From Mycobacterium sp. (GTDB lineage: Bacteria > Actinomycetota > Actinomycetes > Mycobacteriales > Mycobacteriaceae): a DNA stretch of 64,000 nt. The stretch lies in contig JAGQTQ010000048.1 of assembly GCA_020438905.1 (NCBI GenBank), positions 1 to 64,000 of the forward strand. Direction: 5' to 3'. This document shows, one piece after another, positions 35,924-43,144 of this stretch. The first letter of the stretch is position 1. Every line of letters begins with the position of its first letter. A program made the position numbers and the translations under genes. The notes under the pieces were generated by a model. That model was not told where the DNA came from. It was given only the letters and a program-made list of their open reading frames with translations, and searched no databases.

Positions 35924-36480
35924 GAACGGGTGGCGGCGTCCAGTGCCTGGCGGTACAGCGCGTCGAACGTCCGGTCCTCCGCCACGGCCGCCTTCGCGGC
36001 GTCGAGACCGACCGCGCAGTCGGCGGACCGCAGCGCCGGCAACTGCTCGGCGATCTCGGCGACCATCTGGCGGTTGAGCGCGTCGATCCGTGTCCGCGAG
36101 GCCGACAGATCCGGTGCCGTCGCCGGTGCGGCCGCCGGGTTCAGCTTCCACCACGAGAACCGGCTGTACTGGACGGCTTCGGTGGCGTTGATCTGATCGG
36201 TGAACAGAGTCGTCACGTAGTCGACCGGGACACCCGCGGATTGGGCGTCGGTCCCGACGGCGGCGAGGACCTGTCGCACGCGCACCGGATCGGTGATCGG
36301 CCCGCCGTTGATCCACTTGCTGGCGGCGACGGGGTCGGCAGCCTGTAGCCGCTCGGCCGCGGTGTCGACGAGTTGGTAGAGCGGCAAGTCCGGTTGATCG
36401 TCGGGCTCGGCCCGGGATGCCGGGGCGAACGTGATGAGCAGGGCGAGCGCGGCGGCGCCCGTCGCCCTGAGCCCGGTCAG
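35908..36480 (-). CDS. secreted AroQ-type chorismate mutase, probable CTG start
   Basis: About 190 residues. The signal peptide runs from TGLRATGAAALALLITFAP to ASRAEP, and the mature domain is the all-helical secreted chorismate mutase (Rv1885c type): LYQLVDTAAERLQAADPVA, WINGGPITDPVRVRQVL, FTDQINATEAVQYSRFSWWK, and a C-terminal Cys pair (SADCAVGL, RSYCRS). It converts chorismate to prephenate outside the cytoplasm. The frame has no ATG, GTG or TTG that would keep the signal peptide, and TTG 36387 would remove it. CTG 36480 overlaps the protease stop as CTGA and has AAGGGG eight bases upstream, so it is the proposed start. Confidence 0.82.
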   Translation of the reverse strand: MTGLRATGAAALALLITFAPASRAEPDDQPDLPLYQLVDTAAERLQAADPVAASKWINGGPITDPVRVRQVLAAVGTDAQSAGVPVDYVTTLFTDQINATEAVQYSRFSWWKLNPAAAPATAPDLSASRTRIDALNRQMVAEIAEQLPALRSADCAVGLDAAKAAVAEDRTFDALYRQALDAATRSYCRS

Positions 36481-37562
36481 CCGACCGGCCCCTTGGCCAG
36501 AACGATCGGAACGGTGCGCGGGTTACCGGCACGGTCGATCCAGGAGAGCATGATCGTGTCGCCGGGCCGGTGCTGGTCCATCAGGTTGGACAGATCGGCG
36601 GCCGAGTTGACCGGCATCCCGTCGACGGCGGTGATCAGGTCACCGCCGAACAGACCCGCCTGACTCGCCGGGGTATCGGGCAGCACCTGTCGGACGATCG
36701 CGCCGGGCGGGCCGCCGAGCCGCGGCGCGTCGGCGATCCCCACGCCGATGAAGGCGGTGTCACCGAGGTGGATCGCCGGCGAGGGCACGCCGGAGCGGAT
36801 CTGGTTGGCGATCCCCATCGCCCGGTCGATGGGGATGGCGAAGCCCTCGCCGCCGGTGACGCCACCCATGCGGTAGGTCAGGGTGGCGGCCACCGTCACA
36901 CCGACCACCTGGCCGTTGCTGTTGACCAGCGGGCCTCCGGAGTCGCCCGGCCGGATATCGGCGGCCACCCGGATCAGGTCGTACAACTCCCGCGAACCGC
37001 CGCCGGACTCGTCGGAGGCCCGGACGCTGGCGCCGAGTTGGGTCACCGCACCCGGGGCGTAGGAAGGCGGGGCGCCCGGGCCGTTGGAGTTGCCGATGGC
37101 TGCGATGGGATCGCCGACCGCGACCGTCGACGAGGTGCCGAGGTTGGCGGTCGGCAGCCCGCCCGCGCCGCGCAGGCGGATCAGGGCGATATCGCTGGCG
37201 CGGTCGAATCCGATCACGTCGACCGCATAGGAGACGCTGTTGGCCAGGCTCACGGCGGTGATCTCGGTGGCGCCCTCGATGACGTGGTTATTGGTCAGCA
37301 CCTCACCACTGGGGTCGATGACGATTCCGGTGCCGTTGCCGACCGCACCCTGATAGCTCAGCGACGTGTTGATGTCGACGAGCCCGGGTACCACCTGGCT
37401 GAGCAGAGCGGACTGATCCAGTGGGGTCCGCGGTGGCGGCGGGAGCGCGGGGGCAGCGGCGCCGGGCGCGGCGAGTAGGCCGGCGAGCAGCGTCAACGTC
37501 GCGAACGCGCCGGCCAACCGGCGCGCCCGACGGACCGCATGGCGCGGGGTCAGTAGAGCCAT
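36477..37562 (-). CDS. secreted trypsin-like serine protease with PDZ domain
   Basis: About 361 residues of the S1C (HtrA/PepA) type. A signal peptide ends in LLAAPGAAAPAL. The triad lies in TNNHVIEG (His), DRASDIALIRL (Asp) and RPGDSGGPL (Ser). A PDZ domain follows (FIGVGIADAPR, GLFGGDLITAVDG). It acts in the periplasm or cell wall on misfolded or specific proteins. ATG 37562 is chosen for the signal peptide, and the upstream extension to 37652 is poor sequence. The chorismate mutase gene follows in a four-base overlap, which implies joint secretion in one operon. Confidence 0.9.
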   Translation of the reverse strand: MALLTPRHAVRRARRLAGAFATLTLLAGLLAAPGAAAPALPPPPRTPLDQSALLSQVVPGLVDINTSLSYQGAVGNGTGIVIDPSGEVLTNNHVIEGATEITAVSLANSVSYAVDVIGFDRASDIALIRLRGAGGLPTANLGTSSTVAVGDPIAAIGNSNGPGAPPSYAPGAVTQLGASVRASDESGGGSRELYDLIRVAADIRPGDSGGPLVNSNGQVVGVTVAATLTYRMGGVTGGEGFAIPIDRAMGIANQIRSGVPSPAIHLGDTAFIGVGIADAPRLGGPPGAIVRQVLPDTPASQAGLFGGDLITAVDGMPVNSAADLSNLMDQHRPGDTIMLSWIDRAGNPRTVPIVLAKGPVG

Positions 37563-37718
37563 GACATCAACTTTGCCTGAAAACGCCGCAAAAAGGCACT
37601 CCGCCTCGTCGGAAAACTCTTGAACGTCCGCTCCGGCACCGGACTCGGCCACCGAAGTCGGGACCAGATGGCCGGTGTGTCGAGGTCACCGGAACAGGGG
37701 GCCGGAAATGCCCGGGAG

Positions 37719-38369
37719 ATGTTGGTCACAACAAGGGCAGTCGATCCTCGACTGTCGCCGGTACCATCGGCGGGGGTGGGCAGCGCGGTGGATCTACTGG
37801 ACCGGCTCGGGGGACGTCTCCGCAGCCGCTCGGCCACCGCCCTAGTCACCGCGGCCCTGCTCACGTCGCTGGTTCTCGGCGTGGCGTTCGTGGTGACGCA
37901 CCGGATCTACGACCTCCGCGGCGCGGCCATGCGGCCCGTCGAGCCGCTGACCGACGCCCAGAGCAGGCAGCAGGTGCTCGAACCCGCCCGCCAATTCGTC
38001 GCCGCCGGTCTGACGTCACCGTCGGCAAGCTATCTGCTGATGTCGTGTACCAGCGATGAGGAGCCCCCGTACCAGGGAACCGTCTACCTGAACTTCGACG
38101 TGCCCGGCATGGCCGAAACCCCCGCCTACTTCCGCCGGATCGCCGCCGACATGAAGGCTCGGGGCTGGCACGAGGGGCTGCGGCCCAACCGTCACCCCGG
38201 GGGGCGGACCCTGGCCAAGGACGGGGTGACCGCCGTGTACTACCGGAACCCCGAGGTTCCCGGCCGCGGCGTTCTGCAGATCCACGGGGAATGCCGCAAT
38301 ATGACCGACCACAGCCTCGACGCGGCCGGTTTCGTCGATGTCACGGGGCAACTTGGTGGGCGGCCCTGA
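37719..38369 (+). CDS. membrane-anchored protein of unknown function
   Basis: About 216 residues. The N-terminal 45 are cytoplasmic and a single membrane span lies near ALVTAALLTSLVLGVAFVV. The extracytoplasmic domain of some 140 residues contains a Cys pair (LMSCTSDEEPPYQG and HGECRNMTD), probably disulphide-linked. I recognise no domain. The ATG at 37719 is used. GTG 37776 is an alternative and would still keep the span. It is divergent from the protease gene and lies just upstream of the fdxA control region. Confidence 0.6.
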   Translation: MLVTTRAVDPRLSPVPSAGVGSAVDLLDRLGGRLRSRSATALVTAALLTSLVLGVAFVVTHRIYDLRGAAMRPVEPLTDAQSRQQVLEPARQFVAAGLTSPSASYLLMSCTSDEEPPYQGTVYLNFDVPGMAETPAYFRRIAADMKARGWHEGLRPNRHPGGRTLAKDGVTAVYYRNPEVPGRGVLQIHGECRNMTDHSLDAAGFVDVTGQLGGRP

Positions 38370-38393
38370 CCGAGTAAGACGGCCCTGACTGAA

Positions 38394-38413
38394 TTGAGGA
38401 CTTTGGTCCCCGG
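38394..38413 (+). promoter_or_regulatory. DosR (DevR) box upstream of fdxA
   Basis: TTGAGGACTTTGGTCCCCGG fits the DosR consensus TTSGGGACTWWAGTCCCSAA at 16 of 20 positions. Its centre lies about 65 bases before the predicted transcription start at 38469. A weaker half-site GGCGGGAC at 38417-38424 lies near -42 to -52, as in tandem DosR promoters. Confidence 0.8.
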
Positions 38414-38455
38414 CGTGGCGGGACCTTCTCCGTGTCTGCTACGGCGAGTCACAGA

Positions 38456-38461
38456 TAGAAT
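38456..38461 (+). promoter_or_regulatory. leaderless -10 box for fdxA
   Basis: TAGAAT is followed by seven bases and the ATG at 38469. Confidence 0.65.
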
Positions 38462-38468
38462 TCGCCCC

Positions 38469-38807
38469 ATGGCTTATGTGATCACCAGCGCGTGTGTCGA
38501 TGTCAAGCACAAGTCCTGCGCCGCCGAATGCCCGGTGGACTGTATCTATGAGGGCGACCGGTCGATGTACATCAATGCCGAGGAGTGCGTCGACTGCGGC
38601 GCCTGCCGGTTGTTGTGCGAGGTCGACGCCATCTATCACGAGGACGACCTGCCGGAGAGCGAGCGAAGGTTCCTGGCCGACAACGCCGCCTTCTTCAAGG
38701 AGGTCCTGCCCGGCCGTGACGCCCCGTTGGGGACCCCGGGCAGTGCCACCGAGCTCGGTGCGGTCGGGGTCGACACCCCGATGGTCGCCGGACTGCCGCC
38801 CAAGTAA
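38469..38807 (+). CDS. fdxA: 7Fe ferredoxin FdxA
   Basis: A 112-residue electron carrier. Cysteines at 9, 17, 21, 40, 43, 46 and 50 give one [3Fe-4S] and one [4Fe-4S] cluster site. The position after Cys50 is Glu rather than the usual Pro. A C-terminal extension (FLADNAAFFKEVLPGRDAPLG, GVDTPMVAG) matches M. tuberculosis FdxA (Rv2007c) as I recall it, and not FdxC. That gene belongs to the dormancy regulon, and the DosR box found upstream agrees. Electron partners could include P450s such as those encoded 4-6 kb away, which is inference. No ribosome site is seen, as expected for a leaderless transcript. Confidence 0.93.
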   Translation: MAYVITSACVDVKHKSCAAECPVDCIYEGDRSMYINAEECVDCGACRLLCEVDAIYHEDDLPESERRFLADNAAFFKEVLPGRDAPLGTPGSATELGAVGVDTPMVAGLPPK

Positions 38808-38810
38808 CTC

Positions 38811-39173
38811 TCAGGCCGAAGGTTCGGCCCCGGCGAACTCGCAGAACGCCGTGTAGGCCCGAGCGCCGTATACGGTGGCGGGACCGCCCTGCATGAGGAT
38901 CGCGACGCCGATCGCCTCGGCGGCCTCCTTGGTGGTGGCCCCGGCGCGGGCGGCGCCGCGGGCGTGCGAGGCGATGCAGCCGTCGCAACCGTGCACCACG
39001 CCGATGGTCATCGCCATCAACTCCTTGAACTTGGTCGGCAGCGCGCCGTCGGTCAGGGCCGCGCCGCTGAGTTCGTTGAACGCCCGGTAGACGTCGGGAA
39101 TCTCCTGCCGCAACGCCCGATGCTGGGGGCGGAGGTCGTTGAGGACGTCGTGGTTGTGCCCGTGATCGCTCAT
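38811..39173 (-). CDS. carboxymuconolactone decarboxylase/AhpD-like protein
   Basis: A 120-residue helical AhpD-like protein with the redox motif HGCDGCIASHARGAARAGAT (CxxCxxxH) near residues 63-70. In the family this thiol pair supports alkylhydroperoxidase activity, and in others it only marks the CMD fold. The N-terminus is His-rich (MSDHGHNHD). ATG 39173 is chosen because TACAAT lies exactly seven bases before it. A longer reading to 39353 is unlikely. It is convergent with fdxA, with stops three bases apart. Confidence 0.85.
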   Translation of the reverse strand: MSDHGHNHDVLNDLRPQHRALRQEIPDVYRAFNELSGAALTDGALPTKFKELMAMTIGVVHGCDGCIASHARGAARAGATTKEAAEAIGVAILMQGGPATVYGARAYTAFCEFAGAEPSA

Positions 39174-39180
39174 GCCGGGA

Positions 39181-39186
39181 ATTGTA
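39181..39186 (-). promoter_or_regulatory. leaderless -10 box for the AhpD-like gene
   Basis: TACAAT on the minus strand, seven bases before the ATG at 39173. It is close to the sigma-A ideal TATAAT. Confidence 0.6.
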
Positions 39187-39307
39187 GGGCTCCGGCAGGT
39201 TCGGGCTGACGTCCGTATGGACTGATGTTTCGCAACCGACCGTCGGTGGTATGCCCGGTCAGCATCTACACTGCAATTTGCTGCAGACCACGACGGGACG
39301 GGGAGCC

Positions 39308-40063
39308 ATGGCCAGAGCAGTTCGGCGGGCGTTAGCCGCCGCGGTGTTCGCAATCGTCACGATGGCGGCGACGGCGCCCATCGGCGCGGCCGCCGTCGCC
39401 CCGTCGGTCACCGGGGGGACGGTCGCATCGGTGCAACCGGTGAACGGCTCGACCGTCGGCGTGGCGCATCCGATCATCGTCACGTTCCATCGTCCGGTTG
39501 CCGACCGCGCGGCCGCCGAGCGGGGCATCACGGTCACCGCACCGACGGATGTGTCCGGCCGATTCGAGTGGCGTGCCGACAACGTGGTGGCGTGGGTGCC
39601 CGACGAGTTCTGGCCGGCCCACTCCCGCATCACGCTGATGGCCGGCGGGCAGCGGCGCAGCTTCGGCACCGGCTCGACCGTGTTGGCGGTCGGCAGCATC
39701 TCCAAGCACACCTTCACCGTGAGCATCGACGGCGTCATCATGCGTCAGATGCCGGCTTCGATGGGCAAGCCGAGGTTCGCCACACCGGTGGGTTCGTTCA
39801 CCGTGCTCGAGAAGGCCAAGTCGATCATCATGGACTCCCGCACCATCGGCATTCCGCTGAGCGACCCCGAAGGCTACAAGCTCACCGTGGCCGATGCGGT
39901 GCGAATCACCTGGGGTGGGGTGTACATCCACTCCGCGCCCTGGTCGGTCGGCTCGCAGGGCTACGCCAACGTCAGCCACGGCTGCATCAACCTCAGTCCC
40001 AACAACGCACTGTGGTACTTCAACCAGGTGGGTATCGGTGACCCCGTGGTCATCAACTGGTAG
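39308..40063 (+). CDS. ldtA: L,D-transpeptidase, LdtMt1 type
   Basis: A 251-residue secreted enzyme that forms 3-3 cross-links in peptidoglycan. The signal peptide ends near APIGAAAVAP. One Ig-like domain (VASVQPVNGSTVGVAHPIIV) precedes the YkuD catalytic domain. That domain has IHSAPWSVGSQGYANVSHGC, in which the last Cys is the nucleophile, followed by INLSPNNALWYF. The length and sequence correspond to LdtMt1 (Rv0116c, 251 residues). ATG 39308 follows GGGGAG closely, and an upstream ATG at 39251 would spoil the signal peptide. It is divergent from the AhpD-like gene. Confidence 0.94.
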   Translation: MARAVRRALAAAVFAIVTMAATAPIGAAAVAPSVTGGTVASVQPVNGSTVGVAHPIIVTFHRPVADRAAAERGITVTAPTDVSGRFEWRADNVVAWVPDEFWPAHSRITLMAGGQRRSFGTGSTVLAVGSISKHTFTVSIDGVIMRQMPASMGKPRFATPVGSFTVLEKAKSIIMDSRTIGIPLSDPEGYKLTVADAVRITWGGVYIHSAPWSVGSQGYANVSHGCINLSPNNALWYFNQVGIGDPVVINW

Positions 40064-40075
40064 GTCGGGCCCCGG

Positions 40076-40633
40076 TTACTTGGGGTGGGTCGCGGCGAAG
40101 TCGATGGTGACTTCGTCGGCCACCTTCAGCGAGCCCATGAACAGGGAGTAGGGCTTCACGCCGAAGTCGCTCTGGGCCAGACTCACCCGGGCCGTCAACT
40201 CCCAGGCCGCGCCGCGGTCCGCCACGGCGAGATCGACCACCTGCGGGCGCTCGGTTCCGTGGATCTCGACCGATCCGCTGAGCCGGTAGCCCTGCGCGGT
40301 CCGGGAGATGTCGGTGGAAGCGAAGCGAATCTGCGGAAACTTCTTGGCATCCAACGATTTCAGGGCATTGGAGCGGGCCACACCCTTCTCGGGACCGGCC
40401 AGAGGGGTTACGCCCCCTTCACCACTGAGAACCTCAAGCGAGTCCACCACGACGTTCAGTTCGGCGCTCACCGGTTCGCCGCCGTCCCACTGCACCGTGG
40501 CCGTCCAGGAGCGCATGGCAATGGTCAGGCGATGGCCCATCTTGGCGGCCCGACCTGCCACTCCGGTGAGAATGCGCAGTTCACCGGAATCGCCGTCGAG
40601 CGACCAACTCGAGGACCCACTGGACTCCGTCAT
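40076..40633 (-). CDS. YceI-family lipid-binding protein
   Basis: A 185-residue lipocalin-like YceI protein without a signal peptide. Family markers are the opening SSWSLDGDSGELRI, KSLDAKKFPQIRFAS and the closing SLKVADEVTIDF. YceI proteins bind isoprenoid or fatty amide ligands, and the ligand here is unknown. It is convergent with the L,D-transpeptidase gene and starts six bases after a TACGAT -10 box. Confidence 0.88.
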   Translation of the reverse strand: MTESSGSSSWSLDGDSGELRILTGVAGRAAKMGHRLTIAMRSWTATVQWDGGEPVSAELNVVVDSLEVLSGEGGVTPLAGPEKGVARSNALKSLDAKKFPQIRFASTDISRTAQGYRLSGSVEIHGTERPQVVDLAVADRGAAWELTARVSLAQSDFGVKPYSLFMGSLKVADEVTIDFAATHPK

Positions 40634-40639
40634 GAGGTC

Positions 40640-40645
40640 ATCGTA
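40640..40645 (-). promoter_or_regulatory. leaderless -10 box for the YceI gene
   Basis: TACGAT on the minus strand, six bases before the ATG at 40633. Confidence 0.5.
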
Positions 40646-40685
40646 TCGGCCTGGTGGGCCCGGCCGGTGATCACGCCTCGGTCGG

Positions 40686-41330
40686 TCAGCCGGCCGAGGC
40701 CGAGGTCGTGGCGGTCACGGTGACGGTCGTGGTGGACACCGTCGGGGTCCCTGCAGATGACGTCTGGGTCGAAGAGGTCCCTGCAGATGAAGTCTGGGTC
40801 GAAGAGGTCCCTGCAGATGAAGTCTGGGTCGAAGAGGTCTGGGGGGCCGAGGACTCCCCGGAGAACCCCGGCTCGCGGAACTCCACCCAGGAATCGCGGT
40901 AGAGGACGCTGTCACCGTCGGAAACCAGGAGCATCTCCGGGGAGACCGCGTAGGTGACGCCGTCGTTGGTGGCGACGATCGAGCCGTCCGAGGCGCGACC
41001 CGCCGAAACGGTCAGCGACGAGTTGTCGCTGAGCCTGACCCCTCGGTACTCGAGTTGGCCGTCGGGACCGACGCAGATCGTGACCAGCGCGCGCGAGGTG
41101 CGGCCGTAGGCCATCAGGGTCTGGCCCTCGTCGCAGCGAGCCGCGGAATCCGTATACCCCTGATCGTCGCTGGGATACGCCGAGTTCGAGCCGGAGGGTT
41201 CGGTCGTCGGTGCCGTCGGCTCCGCACCGGCTTCGGGTAACGCGCTCTGGGCAACCGCCGTCATTGCGGTGGCGGCGGCCAGCGCAGCCGCTGCGAGAAG
41301 GGGACCTACCGGACGGGCACGATCAGACAT
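40686..41330 (-). CDS. secreted Ser/Thr-rich protein with repeat tail
   Basis: A 214-residue exported protein of unknown function. The signal peptide ends near QSALPEAGAEP. A central domain of about 100 residues (CDEGQTLMAYGRTSRALVTIC through YAVSPEMLLVSDGDS) has two cysteines and beta-strand character. The C-terminal 50 residues are almost only Ser, Thr, Gln, Ala and Gly in three copies of TSSTQTSSAG, ending in a TTVTVTATTSASAG tail. Such tails are often mannosylated in mycobacteria, which is inference. Confidence 0.7.
   Translation of the reverse strand: MSDRARPVGPLLAAAALAAATAMTAVAQSALPEAGAEPTAPTTEPSGSNSAYPSDDQGYTDSAARCDEGQTLMAYGRTSRALVTICVGPDGQLEYRGVRLSDNSSLTVSAGRASDGSIVATNDGVTYAVSPEMLLVSDGDSVLYRDSWVEFREPGFSGESSAPQTSSTQTSSAGTSSTQTSSAGTSSTQTSSAGTPTVSTTTVTVTATTSASAG
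40746..40835 (-). repeat. 30-bp tandem repeat, three copies
   Basis: Three units of 30 bases at 40746-40775, 40776-40805 and 40806-40835, differing at a single base in the first copy. They encode ten-residue Ser/Thr-rich repeats. The near-identity indicates recent expansion. Confidence 0.95.
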
Positions 41331-41396
41331 GCCTCAAGCCAACCACCTCCGAACCCGAATCCCGTGCTACCGACCCGGTGTTTCGGCACCGTTTCG

Positions 41397-41402
41397 TACT
41401 CT
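41397..41402 (+). promoter_or_regulatory. leaderless -10 box for a conserved hypothetical
   Basis: TACTCT is followed by six bases and the ATG at 41409. Confidence 0.45.
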
Positions 41403-41408
41403 CGGGTG

Positions 41409-42032
41409 ATGCGGGCACGGCGACTGGTCTTCACCGGCTCCATCGCGGGTCTCGGCACCGCTGCCGGGGTACGGCTGGTGGTGGGCGTCTGGGCGGAGTC
41501 TCCGTTCGGCGCCTTCGCCGACGTGATGGTCCAGACCCGTGACGACCAACGGATCCTGCTGGCGCCGGACCCCCGGGTGGCCGACTTCGTCGCATCGACC
41601 TACGCCTTCGACCGAGTCCGACTCGGACCGGTCACCGCCGAGTTGTCGGCGCATCGGCTGGTGGTGAGCGCTCCCGATCTGGATCTGAGCATCGCCATCG
41701 GAGGTCCGGCGCCGCTGGACCTGCTGCTGCGGTTGGTACCCGGCCGGCTGGCGGTCCAACCCTGGTGGCTGAAGGCGATCGACCCGGTCGCCTCCCGGAT
41801 CGTCCGCGGCGTACATACCGCGGGCAGCGCCGGAAACGGCCGCCGGGAGTACTACGGCGTGCGCCGGACGCGGATGATCGAGTCGATCACCGGACGGTTC
41901 GCCGGCAGCGACCTCGGCGAGATCGCCCCGCTGCATCCGCCGGTCGGCTTCGGTTTCTCCTCGGCGCCGCCCACTCCGCAGATCGTGGCGGTCACCACCA
42001 CCATCGACCTTCCGGACTCAGTCGCCGTCTGA
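41409..42032 (+). CDS. protein of unknown function with N-terminal anchor
   Basis: 207 residues. The first 25 form a weak signal or anchor (RRLVFTGSIAGLGTAAGVRLV). The rest is a mixed alpha/beta domain with the stretch LGPVTAELSAHRLVVSAPDLDL and a late ITGRFAGSDLGEI. I recognise no family. Its 3' end overlaps the ANTAR gene by 15 bases. The ATG at 41409 is chosen over 41364 because of the -10 box spacing. Confidence 0.6.
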   Translation: MRARRLVFTGSIAGLGTAAGVRLVVGVWAESPFGAFADVMVQTRDDQRILLAPDPRVADFVASTYAFDRVRLGPVTAELSAHRLVVSAPDLDLSIAIGGPAPLDLLLRLVPGRLAVQPWWLKAIDPVASRIVRGVHTAGSAGNGRREYYGVRRTRMIESITGRFAGSDLGEIAPLHPPVGFGFSSAPPTPQIVAVTTTIDLPDSVAV

Positions 42033-42824
42033 GACCGATCCGAAAGCGTGGCTCAGAACCGCCCACAGCAACCGGGCCGCTTTGCGCGCCCGTTCGTCGG
42101 GGGCGATCGGCGCGGCGCTGCCCGGCTGTTCGGCCGGCGTGCGCCCGACGTACTCGACCAGGGCGACGGCAAGGACCCGCAGTTTGACGTTGGACTCGTG
42201 GCTGGCCCGTCGCAGGGTCGCCCAGGCCTGGTCCGCGTCGCAGCGCAGGCAAGCCATGACCATCCCCTTGGCCTGTTCGATCGCACCCCGGGACTGCAGC
42301 ACCGCCAGCATGTCGGCGACGTCGTTGCCCTCCTGCGTGGCCGAGGTCATCAGCGCTGCGGTGATGAGTTGCTCGTAGCCGATCAAGGTGGCCACCGTGC
42401 TGGCGTCGGCCGGACGGTCCAGCAGGCAGGAGAGCACCACGGTCTCGTCGGCGCGCCAGATCCCGGGAACGGACGCCGCGCCCTTCGCCGACCGCACCTG
42501 GTCGTCGTGACCGGACACCCGGTCGAGGACGGAATCGGCCGTCAGCGCAGGCCAGCGGTCATCGGACCACAAGTCCAGACTCAGCACCGGAACCTGATAC
42601 TCGACGGCGTCGACGGCCGGGCCGCCGAGGCCGGAAAGCTGCGCCGCGAGGTACGCGCTGCCGAACCCACATGAGGCGAACTCCGTGACGCCGCCGTTTC
42701 TGGGGTGGACTGTGACGGCGAGCGCGACGGCGTCGGGAAGATCGCGTTTCACCCGTTCGAGGATGCGGTCGAACAATTGGTGGTGCGCGGACTCCGAGCG
42801 TGGATGGAATGGCGGAACGGGCAC
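42018..42824 (-). CDS. ANTAR-domain RNA-binding antiterminator with sensor-like N-terminus
   Basis: A 268-residue protein. Residues 1-170 look like a GAF-type sensor (VALAVTVHPRNGGVTEFAS, VPVLSLDLWSDDRWPAL). Residues 180-235 form the ANTAR domain (LQSRGAIEQAKGMVMACLRC, then ATLRRASHESNVKLRVLA), which in the family binds paired hairpins in mRNA to stop early termination. GTG 42824 has AGGTGG a few bases upstream and lies eight bases after the STAS gene. It is the last gene of a three-gene signalling operon, and its RNA targets are unknown. Confidence 0.85.
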   Translation of the reverse strand: MPVPPFHPRSESAHHQLFDRILERVKRDLPDAVALAVTVHPRNGGVTEFASCGFGSAYLAAQLSGLGGPAVDAVEYQVPVLSLDLWSDDRWPALTADSVLDRVSGHDDQVRSAKGAASVPGIWRADETVVLSCLLDRPADASTVATLIGYEQLITAALMTSATQEGNDVADMLAVLQSRGAIEQAKGMVMACLRCDADQAWATLRRASHESNVKLRVLAVALVEYVGRTPAEQPGSAAPIAPDERARKAARLLWAVLSHAFGSVSDGD

Positions 42825-42832
42825 CGGGCCAC

Positions 42833-43144
42833 CTAGTCCTTCGTCACGACGGTTGCAACCCGGTCCAGGCCGGAAATCCTCAGCAGGGTCTTGATGTTTC
42901 CGGTGGGCCTGATCAGCAGGGTCAGTGCAGTCGTGGCGGCCACCGAGAACAGCGCACCCACCGCGGTGCTATCGCAGTAGCTCACCTCGGTGAGGTCGAT
43001 GGTCAGCGTGTCCGAGCCGTTGCAGGCCTTGGTCATCGCGGTGCGGAACTCCTCGACGTTGGCCAGGTCGATATCGCCGGAGGCGACCACCAGTGCCGGC
43101 CGGTCCGCGGCGGCGGTGGTGACGGCGAACCAGGCGTGTTTCAT
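42833..43144 (-). CDS. STAS-domain anti-sigma-factor antagonist
   Basis: A 103-residue STAS protein like RsbV/SpoIIAA. The phospho-acceptor serine lies in SYCDSTAVGALF near residue 59. When unphosphorylated it would bind the anti-sigma kinase encoded upstream and release a sigma factor. The ATG overlaps the kinase stop as ATGA and has AAGGAG upstream, so the two proteins are made together. The sigma factor is not in the window. Confidence 0.88.
   Translation of the reverse strand: MKHAWFAVTTAAADRPALVVASGDIDLANVEEFRTAMTKACNGSDTLTIDLTEVSYCDSTAVGALFSVAATTALTLLIRPTGNIKTLLRISGLDRVATVVTKD

Noticed and set aside
37620..37718. Upstream extension of the membrane-anchored protein gene from 37620
   Set aside because: The extra residues are Arg/Gly-rich and overlap the region needed for the divergent protease promoter. 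ATG 37719 is sufficient.
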